64,000 nt of DNA from an uncultured Porphyromonadaceae bacterium (GTDB taxonomy: Bacteria; Bacteroidota; Bacteroidia; Bacteroidales; Muribaculaceae). Within the stretch, counting starts at the first letter, position 1. Every line of letters begins with the position of its first letter. The stretch lies in the NCBI GenBank assembly GCA_937921035.1, contig CALEUL010000056.1, forward strand, positions 7,782 through 71,781, written 5' to 3'. The notes beneath the pieces are model-generated. The model searched no databases, had not been told where the DNA came from, and worked only from the letters and a program-made list of their open reading frames with translations. The position numbers and the translations under genes were made by a program. Positions 42,774-51,367 of the stretch are shown one piece after another.

Positions 42774-44759
42774 TTATTGCAGTTGTTCGGTTGCCCGCCG
42801 GGCAAGATCTGTCTTGCGGACAATGTGTTCTTTTACCATGCGCACAAACGGGTCGTCGTCGAATTCGCCACGTACGCTTATAAAGTCGCTGTCGGCGTCG
42901 TGGCCGGGATTATCGATGCCAAAACCGGTGTGTGATTTCAGTGAGTACTCCTTGCGTGCGTCCTCAAGTAGCATGTGGTCGAGGTCGGTAACACTCTTTA
43001 GCCATCGTTCGATTATAGCCCGGAGGTCGTCTTCGGTAATCTGGTCATAGGTTTTTCCGCACCATTCTTCCAGGTGCCCGGCCACCCAGGTCCATTCCAT
43101 GTCGTAGTAGTCGGCATGCAGTTGCTTCCATCGGGCCTCGAGAGATGGAAGGTTATCTATTGTTCCATTCATTATGTCCTTGGATATGGCATTTACTTCG
43201 GTTTTGGGGACAAACAATCCGCAAATGTCTACCCATTCGCCTTGTCCCGCTTTGCATGTAGGAGTAAGCCGGTCGGTGAGTTCTTTCTGGTCGGCAATGG
43301 GTTCTTTGCCCATACGCGTTATAATGGAGTTGCCCATGAATTTGTCCACCACCATAGCGTACAGCTGACGGCCGCGGCGTAGGGCCCGCGCATCTATTGT
43401 CATTGCCTGGAAAGAGAAGCGTTCGGCTGTAGCACCGGCGGTTCGTTCAAGGTCGTTCAGGAGTTTGATGGCACCCAACATTTTACCTACGGTATAGGGG
43501 CTGAGAAGGTTGAAGTTGATTGAGTCGAGGTGTTCGGAATCTTTGCGCTTGTCGCGGTTGGGCCACTTCTGGGCGTCGCGTATTGTGCCCACACTGCGCA
43601 GGTTGATACCTGGTACGAGGTACGATTCCTTGTTGCCTTCAATCAGATATGAGAACGGGAGTCGAGAAGTGTCGGGATGGTTCACATGGCGCCCCATCAC
43701 AAGCGAGAAAGCGCCGATGCGCGCCGGCCATAGGATGTATGAATCGCTCGTAGTCTTGGAACCACGCTCTACAACGCCTTGATGGATAGGACCGAGTTTG
43801 TACATGTGATTGCTCTGGTTACTGCCAGACCCAGCGTTCAGGAAAGAGAAGATGCCGGCGATAAGCAGGCTCGACTTGTGCATCGTAACAGTATATGGGC
43901 CACCGAAAATTGCAGCAGCCTCGCCGTTCTCGCACTGGCAGTTCGCGAAAAACAGCGAATCGTGGGCCGAGAAAAGATGAGAGAGCACGGATGCCTGTCC
44001 GACAAAGCAATGATGAACTACGGCGCCGTCGTCCACACGGCTTCCCGATGCGAAAACGAAACCTTCCGCAATTACATCGCGTCCCACGTTTACGGGGGAT
44101 TCTTTGGAGCCTGCGATTGTGCCGTCCTTCAGGCGTGTGGCGCCTTTAAGCTGGGCGTATGCGCCGATGCGTACGTTCGTAATGGTGCCGCAGTTGGTGA
44201 TTTCTGCACATTCGCCAACGGAGCCTCGCTTGCCGAAAAAAGAACCGGCATGTACCTTGATCAGCGTTACAAGTTTCTGAACCATTTCTTTGTCATGACG
44301 GTACATGGCAATCAGATATGCTGTCTGAGCCGACATTTTTTCGTATATCGGCACTTCGCGGCCGCCAGTCTCGTTCAGTACAGAAACTTCCGTGCCAATT
44401 CCGAAGGTGGAGTCAAGCGTTCCTGTAAGCGAATCTATGTTTTCGATATAAACGCCATCGGCAATATCGTAGTTGGCGATATAATTTGCCACATGTCGTA
44501 TAAAGACGCCGTTGCCGATGGTAACGTTGTGGAGGGTAACATCGCTGATAGATGACTGTCGCCCGAGGCCCCCGGGACGGTTGAATGTCCCTTCGAGGCG
44601 TCCGATACGGATATCGCCCGAGAATTCCACATTGCTGAGCCTGGAGCAGTCGAAACCGTCCGCTACTTCGATTTTATACCATTCGTCGCTTTTGCAACCG
44701 CGACTTTTGAGAACTTCTATCTCGTTCTCGCATAGCATCCTAAAGTTATTATTTCCCAT
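42774..44759 (-). CDS. DUF4954 family protein with left-handed beta-helix
   Basis: A 661-residue protein typical of Bacteroidota. Residues about 50-330 contain stacked hexapeptide-like turns (VEFSGDIRIG, VTLHNVTIGNGVFI, YDIADGVYIENI, TITNVRIGAYAQLKGATRL, VNVGRDVIAEGFVF), the mark of a left-handed beta-helix as in acyl- and sugar-nucleotide transferases. GPIHQGVVERGSKT and PFSYLIEGNKESYLVPG follow. The last 200 residues are helical. No catalytic residues can be assigned; sugar-nucleotide binding is a fair guess from the fold. The start is the ATG giving MGNNNF. Confidence 0.85.
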   Translation of the reverse strand: MGNNNFRMLCENEIEVLKSRGCKSDEWYKIEVADGFDCSRLSNVEFSGDIRIGRLEGTFNRPGGLGRQSSISDVTLHNVTIGNGVFIRHVANYIANYDIADGVYIENIDSLTGTLDSTFGIGTEVSVLNETGGREVPIYEKMSAQTAYLIAMYRHDKEMVQKLVTLIKVHAGSFFGKRGSVGECAEITNCGTITNVRIGAYAQLKGATRLKDGTIAGSKESPVNVGRDVIAEGFVFASGSRVDDGAVVHHCFVGQASVLSHLFSAHDSLFFANCQCENGEAAAIFGGPYTVTMHKSSLLIAGIFSFLNAGSGSNQSNHMYKLGPIHQGVVERGSKTTSDSYILWPARIGAFSLVMGRHVNHPDTSRLPFSYLIEGNKESYLVPGINLRSVGTIRDAQKWPNRDKRKDSEHLDSINFNLLSPYTVGKMLGAIKLLNDLERTAGATAERFSFQAMTIDARALRRGRQLYAMVVDKFMGNSIITRMGKEPIADQKELTDRLTPTCKAGQGEWVDICGLFVPKTEVNAISKDIMNGTIDNLPSLEARWKQLHADYYDMEWTWVAGHLEEWCGKTYDQITEDDLRAIIERWLKSVTDLDHMLLEDARKEYSLKSHTGFGIDNPGHDADSDFISVRGEFDDDPFVRMVKEHIVRKTDLARRATEQLQ

Positions 44760-44828
44760 TGTGAATATAATGTTGAATGAATTTTGGACTTCTGGAATAT
44801 AAAAGCATACAGAGCTACTCCCATTTGG

Positions 44829-44836
44829 CAAAGGTA
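44829..44836 (-). promoter_or_regulatory. -7 element for the DUF4954 gene
   Basis: Minus-strand TACCTTTG fits TAnnTTTG, 70 bases upstream of the start. It is back-to-back with the dnaG -7 element 33 bases away, so the two -33 regions must interleave. Confidence 0.45.
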
Positions 44837-44869
44837 AGCAAAATATGCCGTATTCTCATAAAAAATCGC

Positions 44870-44877
44870 TAACTTTG
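44870..44877 (+). promoter_or_regulatory. -7 element for dnaG
   Basis: TAACTTTG, exact consensus, 19 bases before the dnaG ATG at 44896, implying a short leader. No clear -33. Confidence 0.5.
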
Positions 44878-44895
44878 CCATTCAATTTTGCACCT

Positions 44896-47091
44896 ATGTC
44901 GCGAATAGACCAGGAAACAGTACAGAAAATTCTTGATGCCGCCGATATCGTAGACGTTGTCAGCGACTTTGTGAAGTTGCGCCGCAGCGGGGCTAACTAC
45001 AAGGGGCTGTGCCCGTTCCACAGCGAACGGACACCGTCGTTTTCGGTAAACAGGGCGCGCAATATATGCAAGTGCTTCAGTTGCGGCAAAGGCGGTTCGC
45101 CGGTGAACTTTATCATGGAGCACGAGCAGATGAGTTTTCAGGAAGCCCTCCGCTATCTTGCTCGCAAATATAATATAGAAATTGTAGAGAAAGACCTTAC
45201 CGACGAGGAGCGGCAGGCTGCATCCAAAAGAGAGTCTCTATTGGCGCTCAATGCTTTTGCCAACGAACATTTTCGCTGCAATCTTGCCGAAACCACCGAA
45301 GGGCAAAGCGTGGCAATGCCATATTTCCGCCATCGCGGTCTTTCCGATGCGATGATAGAGCGTTTTCAGCTCGGGTATGCCATCGATCGGCCGACAGAAT
45401 TTCTTGACGCAGCCCGAAAAGCCGGATTCAAAGACGAATTTATGGTCGAATTGGGCCTGGAGGTAGAAAACGAACGAGAGGGACGTAAATCCATGTACGA
45501 CCGCTATCGCAGCCGTGTTGTATTTCCTATACATTCTCTTTCGGGACGAGTTGTTGGCTTTGGTGCGCGTACTATGCGCACCGACAAGAATATCGCCAAG
45601 TACGTAAATTCGCCAGAGTCGCCCATCTACCGGAAGAAAAACGAACTTTACGGCCTATTCCAGGCGCGCAGTGCTATTGTTCGCGCCGACAAGTGTATTA
45701 TGGTGGAGGGCTATCTTGATGTCATTTCCATGCATCAGGTAGGGGTGGAGAATGTTGTGGCTTCGTCGGGTACTTCCATCACCGAAGAGCAGATTCGTGT
45801 TGTGCACCGCTTTACCAACAACGTAACTCTGATCTACGATGCCGATGCTGCCGGTATAAAGGCTTCGCTGCGAGGTATCAATATGCTCCTTGCCGAAAAG
45901 ATGGATGTAAAGGTGCTTGCATTGCCTCCCGGCGACGACCCCGATTCTTTTGCACAGCACCATTCCTCAGAGGAAGTTGCAGAATACCTGAATACCCACG
46001 AGGTAGATATCATCACCTTTATGGTGGAGAAGCTCATGGCAGGAGTGAACCAAAGCGATCCCACTGCCAAAGCCAAGGTTATAAATGATGTTCTTCGCAC
46101 CGTTGCCTACGTCGATGAGCCTGTCAAGCGTCAGGAATATATAGCCAAATGCTCGCGTCTGCTTGATGTGCCGGAGGAGGTGCTGTTGAATCAGCTCAAT
46201 ATTTTTATTACAGGGCGTTACGAGGATGCTGAAAAGGCCGCAATGCGTCAGAAAGCGCGCGAAAGCATTTCGGAAATAGAAAAAAAAGATAGTAAAGATG
46301 AGTCTTCGGAAGAAAAGAACGACGCACCGTTGCTAGACCTCGACAGCAATTACCTCAGGCCCTATGAGCAGGAACTCGTAAGGTATATAGTACGCTACGG
46401 GTTGCTGTATATCTTCGACATTACCACCGACGACGACCGCGTGCTTCCCGGTACCGTGTTCGATCTGATAGAGAATGAACTGAAACTGGATGGCATCTCG
46501 TTCACGCACCCTCCTTTTGCCAAAATTATGGATTTCTTCCGCAATGTCCGCAACAACGACTGGCCTCCGGCTCGTGCCGCTAAAGAGGCTGCGGTTGAGG
46601 CAGAATGCAAGAGCATGCTTGAGGAAAAGAGAGAGGAGATACGCCGCAACGCCGGTACTATGCAGCAGATAGAGAAAGCCGACAAGCAGGCTGTGGCCGA
46701 TGTGGAAAGTTATCGCAAAAACACGATGGATTTTTTTGATGTGCATTTCGGTCAGACGCAGCTTGTGAATTCGTCGGACAACGATGTGCGCACAATTGCC
46801 ACCGAATTGCTTGTGGAGCGCTATACGCTTTCGAGAATCTACACCAAGCAGGGAAAAGTGGAGACCGAACAGGAGCAGCTCCGCAACCTTGTACCCCGGG
46901 GGGTATTCGAATTGCGGAGCGCGATAGTGGGGGGGATGATAAAGGATCTGAATAAACAGCTTATGGAACTTACCGAGGACGACGGGTCCCGTGCTGCCGA
47001 GATTCTGGCCAGTCTGGCACAATGCAAAGCCTTCCAGCAGAAATTAGGTAAGATGCTCGGAGAGCGGATTATTCTTCCTGTACACAGATAA
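44896..47091 (+). CDS. dnaG: DNA primase DnaG
   Basis: DnaG makes RNA primers at the replication fork. In the 731-residue protein the N-terminal zinc finger is C39/H42/C60/C63 (LCPFHSERTPSFS..KCFSCGKGG), the TOPRIM catalytic core shows MVEGYLDVISMHQ near 279 and LIYDADAAGIKAS near 320, and the helicase-binding C-terminal helical domain starts about residue 500. A Lys/Glu/Asp-rich linker (EIEKKDSKDESSEEKND, about 458-476) separates core and tail and makes it longer than E. coli primase. The start follows the -7 element; an upstream in-frame codon would overlap the promoter. Confidence 0.95.
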   Translation: MSRIDQETVQKILDAADIVDVVSDFVKLRRSGANYKGLCPFHSERTPSFSVNRARNICKCFSCGKGGSPVNFIMEHEQMSFQEALRYLARKYNIEIVEKDLTDEERQAASKRESLLALNAFANEHFRCNLAETTEGQSVAMPYFRHRGLSDAMIERFQLGYAIDRPTEFLDAARKAGFKDEFMVELGLEVENEREGRKSMYDRYRSRVVFPIHSLSGRVVGFGARTMRTDKNIAKYVNSPESPIYRKKNELYGLFQARSAIVRADKCIMVEGYLDVISMHQVGVENVVASSGTSITEEQIRVVHRFTNNVTLIYDADAAGIKASLRGINMLLAEKMDVKVLALPPGDDPDSFAQHHSSEEVAEYLNTHEVDIITFMVEKLMAGVNQSDPTAKAKVINDVLRTVAYVDEPVKRQEYIAKCSRLLDVPEEVLLNQLNIFITGRYEDAEKAAMRQKARESISEIEKKDSKDESSEEKNDAPLLDLDSNYLRPYEQELVRYIVRYGLLYIFDITTDDDRVLPGTVFDLIENELKLDGISFTHPPFAKIMDFFRNVRNNDWPPARAAKEAAVEAECKSMLEEKREEIRRNAGTMQQIEKADKQAVADVESYRKNTMDFFDVHFGQTQLVNSSDNDVRTIATELLVERYTLSRIYTKQGKVETEQEQLRNLVPRGVFELRSAIVGGMIKDLNKQLMELTEDDGSRAAEILASLAQCKAFQQKLGKMLGERIILPVHR

Positions 47092-47718
47092 TCAATCCGG
47101 AACACCTATGCGGCGGAATGTGAGATCGCGATGGTCAACCTCGCAGCTCATCATGTCGTTGTGGTGTATCTTGATATCTTCAATCTTGTTGTATTTCAGG
47201 AATTCGTCGCGGATAACTCCGGAAAGAAGCACACGCCATTTCTCGGCTGTAGAAGCTGTAAGTGAATCAAGGACAGGACGTTCTGTCTGGGAAAGAAGAT
47301 TTTCCGAAAATGCAACACCGCTCGGGTCTACATCAACTTTAAGCGATGACTGGTCGAAAGAGAGAAGTATATCCTCGTCGTCATTGTCTTCGAAAACATA
47401 TTTTGCAGAAATTGAGGCTGTTGCAGTAATGTTAGTCTCATAAACGGCATCTATGGCTTCGGGAGAGGGTGCCGTTGCTTGCGTAACCTCTATAACCGCC
47501 GAAAAAGCTGCGGTTCCCGTCTTTTTATCGCTTTGAGAGGGTGCGAAATCTATAGTCAATGTAGAGGTGGCGTCGGAGGCATCGGGAACATTTATCATGC
47601 GTTCGGGCGAACCCTGCCAGGAGCCGGCAAAACGGTCGGATTTCGCACAGGAGGTAACAGTGGAAATTGTACTGAGTGCGGCTACAGCAGAAAAAAAGAG
47701 GGAATAAGAGATTTTCAT
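47092..47718 (-). CDS. Predicted lipoprotein, unknown function
   Basis: A 208-residue protein with a lipoprotein signal (TVTSC, Cys24) and a beta-rich, acidic body (TSTLTIDFAPSQSDKK, FEDNDDEDILLSFD, then a KIEDIKIHHNDMMSCEV end). I do not recognise a named family; it has the look of small Bacteroidota lipoproteins of the lipocalin-like or DUF4840-like sort, which I cannot confirm. Its stop codon directly abuts that of convergent dnaG. plsC lies 51 bases upstream on the same strand. Confidence 0.75.
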   Translation of the reverse strand: MKISYSLFFSAVAALSTISTVTSCAKSDRFAGSWQGSPERMINVPDASDATSTLTIDFAPSQSDKKTGTAAFSAVIEVTQATAPSPEAIDAVYETNITATASISAKYVFEDNDDEDILLSFDQSSLKVDVDPSGVAFSENLLSQTERPVLDSLTASTAEKWRVLLSGVIRDEFLKYNKIEDIKIHHNDMMSCEVDHRDLTFRRIGVPD

Positions 47719-47769
47719 GATGCTTTTAATATGTGTGTTTGTTATTAAACACACCCTGCACCTGAAAGT

Positions 47770-48504
47770 TCATCCGGGTCTCTGGTTTTCCGGAAGTGCA
47801 GAAGCGATTGCACGGGCCGATTCTTCCATCAGGACAGAGAGTTCATGCTTGCCGCCTTCGGCCGGGAAAATAGGTTCATGAATAGTCATAACAATTTTGC
47901 CATACCTCGGAATAAGCGAGCTGCGAGGCATAACCCTGAAGGCTCCGTCAATTGTGATGGGTACAACAGGCAGTCCGAATTCAACGGCCAGCGAGAAAGC
48001 GCCGCGTCGAAAACCGTGCATCTTGCCGTCGCGGGTGCGGGACCCCTCGGGGAACACCACTACCGACATACCGCCTGCAAGCCTTCGTTCGGCATCCTGC
48101 ATCGTATGGCGTACAGCGGACGGGCTGGAGTTATCAACATAGATATTACCTGCCACGCGGCAGGCATAGCCTACCAATGGAATCTTTTCGAGGCTTTTCT
48201 TCATCATCCACCGGAAGTTATGGCCAAGATAGCCGTAGATGGTAAAGATATCGAACGCGCCCTGATGATTTGCAACAAAAACATAGGAGCGTTTTTGCCG
48301 GATATGTTCTTTGCAGTGTACTTCGACTTTAACCCAGCAGAGCCAGCAGAATATACGTGCCCATATGCAACCGGGCCAGTAGCCCATCGCACGCGAAAAA
48401 CCCAGCATACTGCCCACTATTGTTAGCAACGCTGCTACAACAGTTGCTGCAAGCAGCAGGGGAAGTGCGATAAACAGCTGGTATATGCGATAAATTACTA
48501 TCAT
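47770..48504 (-). CDS. plsC: 1-acyl-sn-glycerol-3-phosphate acyltransferase
   Basis: PlsC acylates lysophosphatidic acid to phosphatidic acid at the inner membrane. The 244-residue protein has an N-terminal hydrophobic region (about 5-35), the catalytic NHQGAFD box (HX4D, H80 and D85), and the substrate motif VVFPEGSRTRDGKMHGFRRG near 145, followed by VPITIDGAF. Length is normal. It has its own promoter between it and the permease gene upstream. Confidence 0.93.
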   Translation of the reverse strand: MIVIYRIYQLFIALPLLLAATVVAALLTIVGSMLGFSRAMGYWPGCIWARIFCWLCWVKVEVHCKEHIRQKRSYVFVANHQGAFDIFTIYGYLGHNFRWMMKKSLEKIPLVGYACRVAGNIYVDNSSPSAVRHTMQDAERRLAGGMSVVVFPEGSRTRDGKMHGFRRGAFSLAVEFGLPVVPITIDGAFRVMPRSSLIPRYGKIVMTIHEPIFPAEGGKHELSVLMEESARAIASALPENQRPG

Positions 48505-48529
48505 TTTTGTTTGTGTTTTAAACGTAGTG

Positions 48530-48560
48530 CAAAGATAGTAATTCGCGGTCTTTTGTCCAA
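48530..48560 (-). promoter_or_regulatory. Promoter for plsC
   Basis: Minus-strand TTGG, 19 bases, TATCTTTG, the same layout as the sppA and GT3 synthase promoters; about 25 bases separate it from the start codon. Confidence 0.65.
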
Positions 48561-48570
48561 ATAAGTACGG

Positions 48571-49755
48571 CTATTCGTCGAGGTTGTCTGGCGATTCCAC
48601 CATCTGCCTGAATGTGTTGGCGTCGTTTTCCTTCTGAGCAGGCGTCTCTCCATCCTCACGGGATGTTATGTAGGTGTTGTAGTAGGCCAGAAGCAGGGTG
48701 GTGAGAGGCAGGGCGATTATCAGACCTATGAAGCCGAGGAGGGTGCCCCATACCGAAAGAGAGAGAAGAATCAGCGCCGGATTCAATCCCATAGCCTTCC
48801 CCATAATCCTGGGAGTGAGGAAAAGGTCCTGAATACACTGTACAACTACATATACAGCCATGCAGGCCCACCATATTCCCCAGAAGTCAACATCGGTGTT
48901 GACGGAGTATACGATACACAGTAATGTTGTGGGAATAAGCGATATCAGTTGTAGATATGGCACCATGTTGAGCAATCCGATGAACAGGCCCAGAACGATG
49001 GCGAGAGGAAGTCCCACAATAAGGAAGCCTATGCAGAACAGTATGCCCACTATTGCTGCCACCAGAGCCTGCCCGCGAAAATACAGGTTCATCGAATTTT
49101 TTATGTCGTTTGTTATTCTGAAAGTGCGCTGGCGGTACTTCGGCGGAATCATGTGGCGGAATCCGCTGAGCAGCCGTTCGTAATCCAGCATTATGAATAC
49201 CACGTAGAGCAGTACCACAAACCAACTGAAAATGTCCATCACCAGATTGTAGCTGCCGGTAACAAGGTTGCCTATGGTCTGAAGGATTGTGTTCCAGTCC
49301 TGGCGCGTCATGCCGGCGGCAATCTTTCGGAAATCGATATTCTCTTTCAGATAATTGTGAAGCGATTCGGGAATGAAGGCAATTTGGGCGTCGCGAGTGG
49401 TGTAGTTAGAGATAAGTCCGGCTACTTGATGCATCTCGTCGATAACCGAGGGGACAATGAAAACAGCAGCCGCGCAAGCGACAAGCGTACATTCAAACAG
49501 AGTTGCCATAATAGGCAGCCAGCGCTTTTTTACGCGAAACAGGCGTTTGTTGTACTGCACAAGCGGCTCAAGTATATACGCGATGAGCCACGCGACAAGA
49601 AATGGTAGCAGAACGCCTTTCAGAACATTCAGCAGCCACAGAGCGCCTACAAAACCTCCAATGGCAATGAGAATGCGCACAACGCGGTCGAAAGTATATG
49701 GTCGGTATGCCCCGGCGGGCAGTTTCCTGTTTTCCGAAATGATGGAGTCCGGCAT
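48571..49755 (-). CDS. AI-2E family (PerM/TqsA type) permease
   Basis: A 394-residue membrane protein with about eight transmembrane helices in the family layout: a pair near the N-terminus (IGGFVGALWLLNVLKGVLLPF), a soluble helical insert (about 105-150), then LVMDIFSWFVVLLYVVFIML near 172 and a C-terminal bundle with GLNPALILLSLSVWGTLLGF near 335. The family name comes from TqsA, linked to autoinducer-2 export in E. coli, but most members have other or unknown substrates (some are Na+/H+ antiporters). The acidic tail (about 370-394) is cytoplasmic. Confidence 0.88.
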   Translation of the reverse strand: MPDSIISENRKLPAGAYRPYTFDRVVRILIAIGGFVGALWLLNVLKGVLLPFLVAWLIAYILEPLVQYNKRLFRVKKRWLPIMATLFECTLVACAAAVFIVPSVIDEMHQVAGLISNYTTRDAQIAFIPESLHNYLKENIDFRKIAAGMTRQDWNTILQTIGNLVTGSYNLVMDIFSWFVVLLYVVFIMLDYERLLSGFRHMIPPKYRQRTFRITNDIKNSMNLYFRGQALVAAIVGILFCIGFLIVGLPLAIVLGLFIGLLNMVPYLQLISLIPTTLLCIVYSVNTDVDFWGIWWACMAVYVVVQCIQDLFLTPRIMGKAMGLNPALILLSLSVWGTLLGFIGLIIALPLTTLLLAYYNTYITSREDGETPAQKENDANTFRQMVESPDNLDE

Positions 49756-49783
49756 ATCTGGATGATATTCTTAAACAATATCG

Positions 49784-49811
49784 CAAAATTACACATTTTT
49801 TTGTAATTTTG
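49784..49811. promoter_or_regulatory. Divergent promoter pair built on a perfect inverted repeat
   Basis: CAAAATTACA, 8 bases, TGTAATTTTG: 10-base perfect arms. Each arm contains a consensus -7 element TAATTTTG, one firing left to the AI-2E permease, one right to the MFS gene. Each -33 region overlaps the other promoter's -7, so both cannot be occupied at once. Confidence 0.6.
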
Positions 49812-49862
49812 CAGCTACGATAAAGCAAAACCAAGAATTAATATATCAATCATTCCACAATC

Positions 49863-51302
49863 ATGACAGAACAAATCAAAACGACACTTCGCGACCATGC
49901 CTGGGCAAGATGGCTTGCCTTGGTTCTCGTGGCCTCGATGATGTTCTTCGCCTACATGTTTGTAGACGTTATGTCGCCCCTGCAGTCGCTCGTGGAGAGC
50001 GAATTGGGCTGGACACCTTCAGCGTTCGGCTACTATGCCGGAGCAGAGTATATCCTGAATGTATTTGGCTTCCTTATCATAGCCGGTATTATTCTGGACA
50101 AAATGGGCATCCGATTTACCGGCGTCCTATCGGCATCGGTGATGTTTGCCGGAGCATGTATAAAGCTTTATGCTATCAGCGACTTGTTCGCCGGCTCTGC
50201 ATTCGATGCGTGGCTGAGCGGATGGTGGGTTGAAATGCCCGGTAGCGCCAAGCTGGCTGCTTTCGGTTTCATGATTTTCGGCTGCGGCTGCGAAATGGCC
50301 GGTATCACGGTTTCCAAAACTCTGGCAAAATGGTTCGAAGGACATGAGATGGCTCTTGCTATGGGTCTTGAGATGGCTCTTGCCCGAGTTGGGGTCTGGG
50401 CAATCTTTACAATCTCGCCCCGTCTGTCCACATGGATGGGCGATCCCACAGTTGTGGTGCCTGTAGCATTCTGCACTGTATTGCTGCTTATCGGCCTTAT
50501 CTGTTATATTGTGTTCACCTTTATGGACACGCGTCTCGACCATGAAATTGCATCCGAGAAACTGAATGCTGCCGCGGCAGCCGATGACGAGGAGTTCAAA
50601 ATCGGAGATGTGGGCAAGATTCTGTCAAGCAAGCTTTTCTGGGTAATCGCTATGCTTTGCGTGCTGTATTACTCGGCAATCTTCCCCTTCCAGCGCTATG
50701 CCACCAACATGCTGCAGTGCAATCTGAATATGGACGCGCAGCAGGCTGCAGATATCTTCCGCTGGTTCCCCATTGGCGCGGCATTCCTTACCCCGTTCTT
50801 AGGTTATTATCTCGACCGCAAGGGCCGTGGTGCTTCTATGCTTATTGCGGGTGCTGTGCTAATGATTATCTGTCACCTCACTTTCGCGCTGGTGCTTCCG
50901 CAGTATCCTCAGACATGGCTTGCCTTCACCGCAATCATTATTCTTGGCATATCGTTCTCGCTTGTGCCTGCGTCGTTGTGGCCTTCTGTCCCCAAGATTA
51001 TGGAAGCCCGTTATCTCGGTTCTGCATATTCGCTCATTTTCTGGGTACAGAACATTGGCCTCGCTTTGTTCCCTATTCTCATCGGTAATGTTCTGCAGTG
51101 GTCGAACCCCGGCGTTACAGATCCTTTGAAGTACAATTATACAGTGCCTATGCTGCTGTTTGCATCGCTTGGCGTGCTTGCTCTTATCTTTGGCCTCTGG
51201 CTGCTCGCACTCAACAAAAAGCACAGCTATGGCCTTGAGGATCCCAACATCAAACCTACTTTGGCTGAGAAAACAGCAGAAGAAATGTCTGCGGAAGAAT
51301 AA
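49863..51302 (+). CDS. Major facilitator superfamily transporter
   Basis: A 479-residue MFS protein with twelve predicted helices in two halves joined by a charged loop (about 228-260, LDHEIASEKLNAAAAADDEEFK). The N-terminal half has YYAGAEYILNVFGFLIIAG then LDKMGIRFTG (the loop 2-3 motif A place), and the C-terminal half LGYYLDRKGRGASM (its repeat). ALAMGLEMALARVGVW near 167 and ILGISFSLVPASLWPSVPKI near 362 resemble MFSD1-like carriers, whose animal relatives move dipeptides; the substrate here is not known. It ends before a strong bidirectional terminator. Confidence 0.85.
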   Translation: MTEQIKTTLRDHAWARWLALVLVASMMFFAYMFVDVMSPLQSLVESELGWTPSAFGYYAGAEYILNVFGFLIIAGIILDKMGIRFTGVLSASVMFAGACIKLYAISDLFAGSAFDAWLSGWWVEMPGSAKLAAFGFMIFGCGCEMAGITVSKTLAKWFEGHEMALAMGLEMALARVGVWAIFTISPRLSTWMGDPTVVVPVAFCTVLLLIGLICYIVFTFMDTRLDHEIASEKLNAAAAADDEEFKIGDVGKILSSKLFWVIAMLCVLYYSAIFPFQRYATNMLQCNLNMDAQQAADIFRWFPIGAAFLTPFLGYYLDRKGRGASMLIAGAVLMIICHLTFALVLPQYPQTWLAFTAIIILGISFSLVPASLWPSVPKIMEARYLGSAYSLIFWVQNIGLALFPILIGNVLQWSNPGVTDPLKYNYTVPMLLFASLGVLALIFGLWLLALNKKHSYGLEDPNIKPTLAEKTAEEMSAEE

Positions 51303-51314
51303 TATCCCTTACAG

Positions 51315-51358
51315 ATAAAATAATAGAGGCAGCGCCAACGCTGCCTCTATTATTTTAT
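51315..51358. terminator. Long bidirectional terminator
   Basis: Two 20-base arms pair perfectly around a CCAA loop, rich in GC at the tip (GAGGCAGCG/CGCTGCCTC) and A/T at the base, giving T-runs in both directions. It lies between the convergent MFS and MBL genes. Confidence 0.9.
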
Positions 51359-51367
51359 GACCGAGTA

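Noticed and set aside
48571..49755. Quorum-sensing autoinducer-2 exporter
   Set aside because: The family name is inherited from one E. coli member; no luxS or other signalling gene is near, so no quorum role is claimed.
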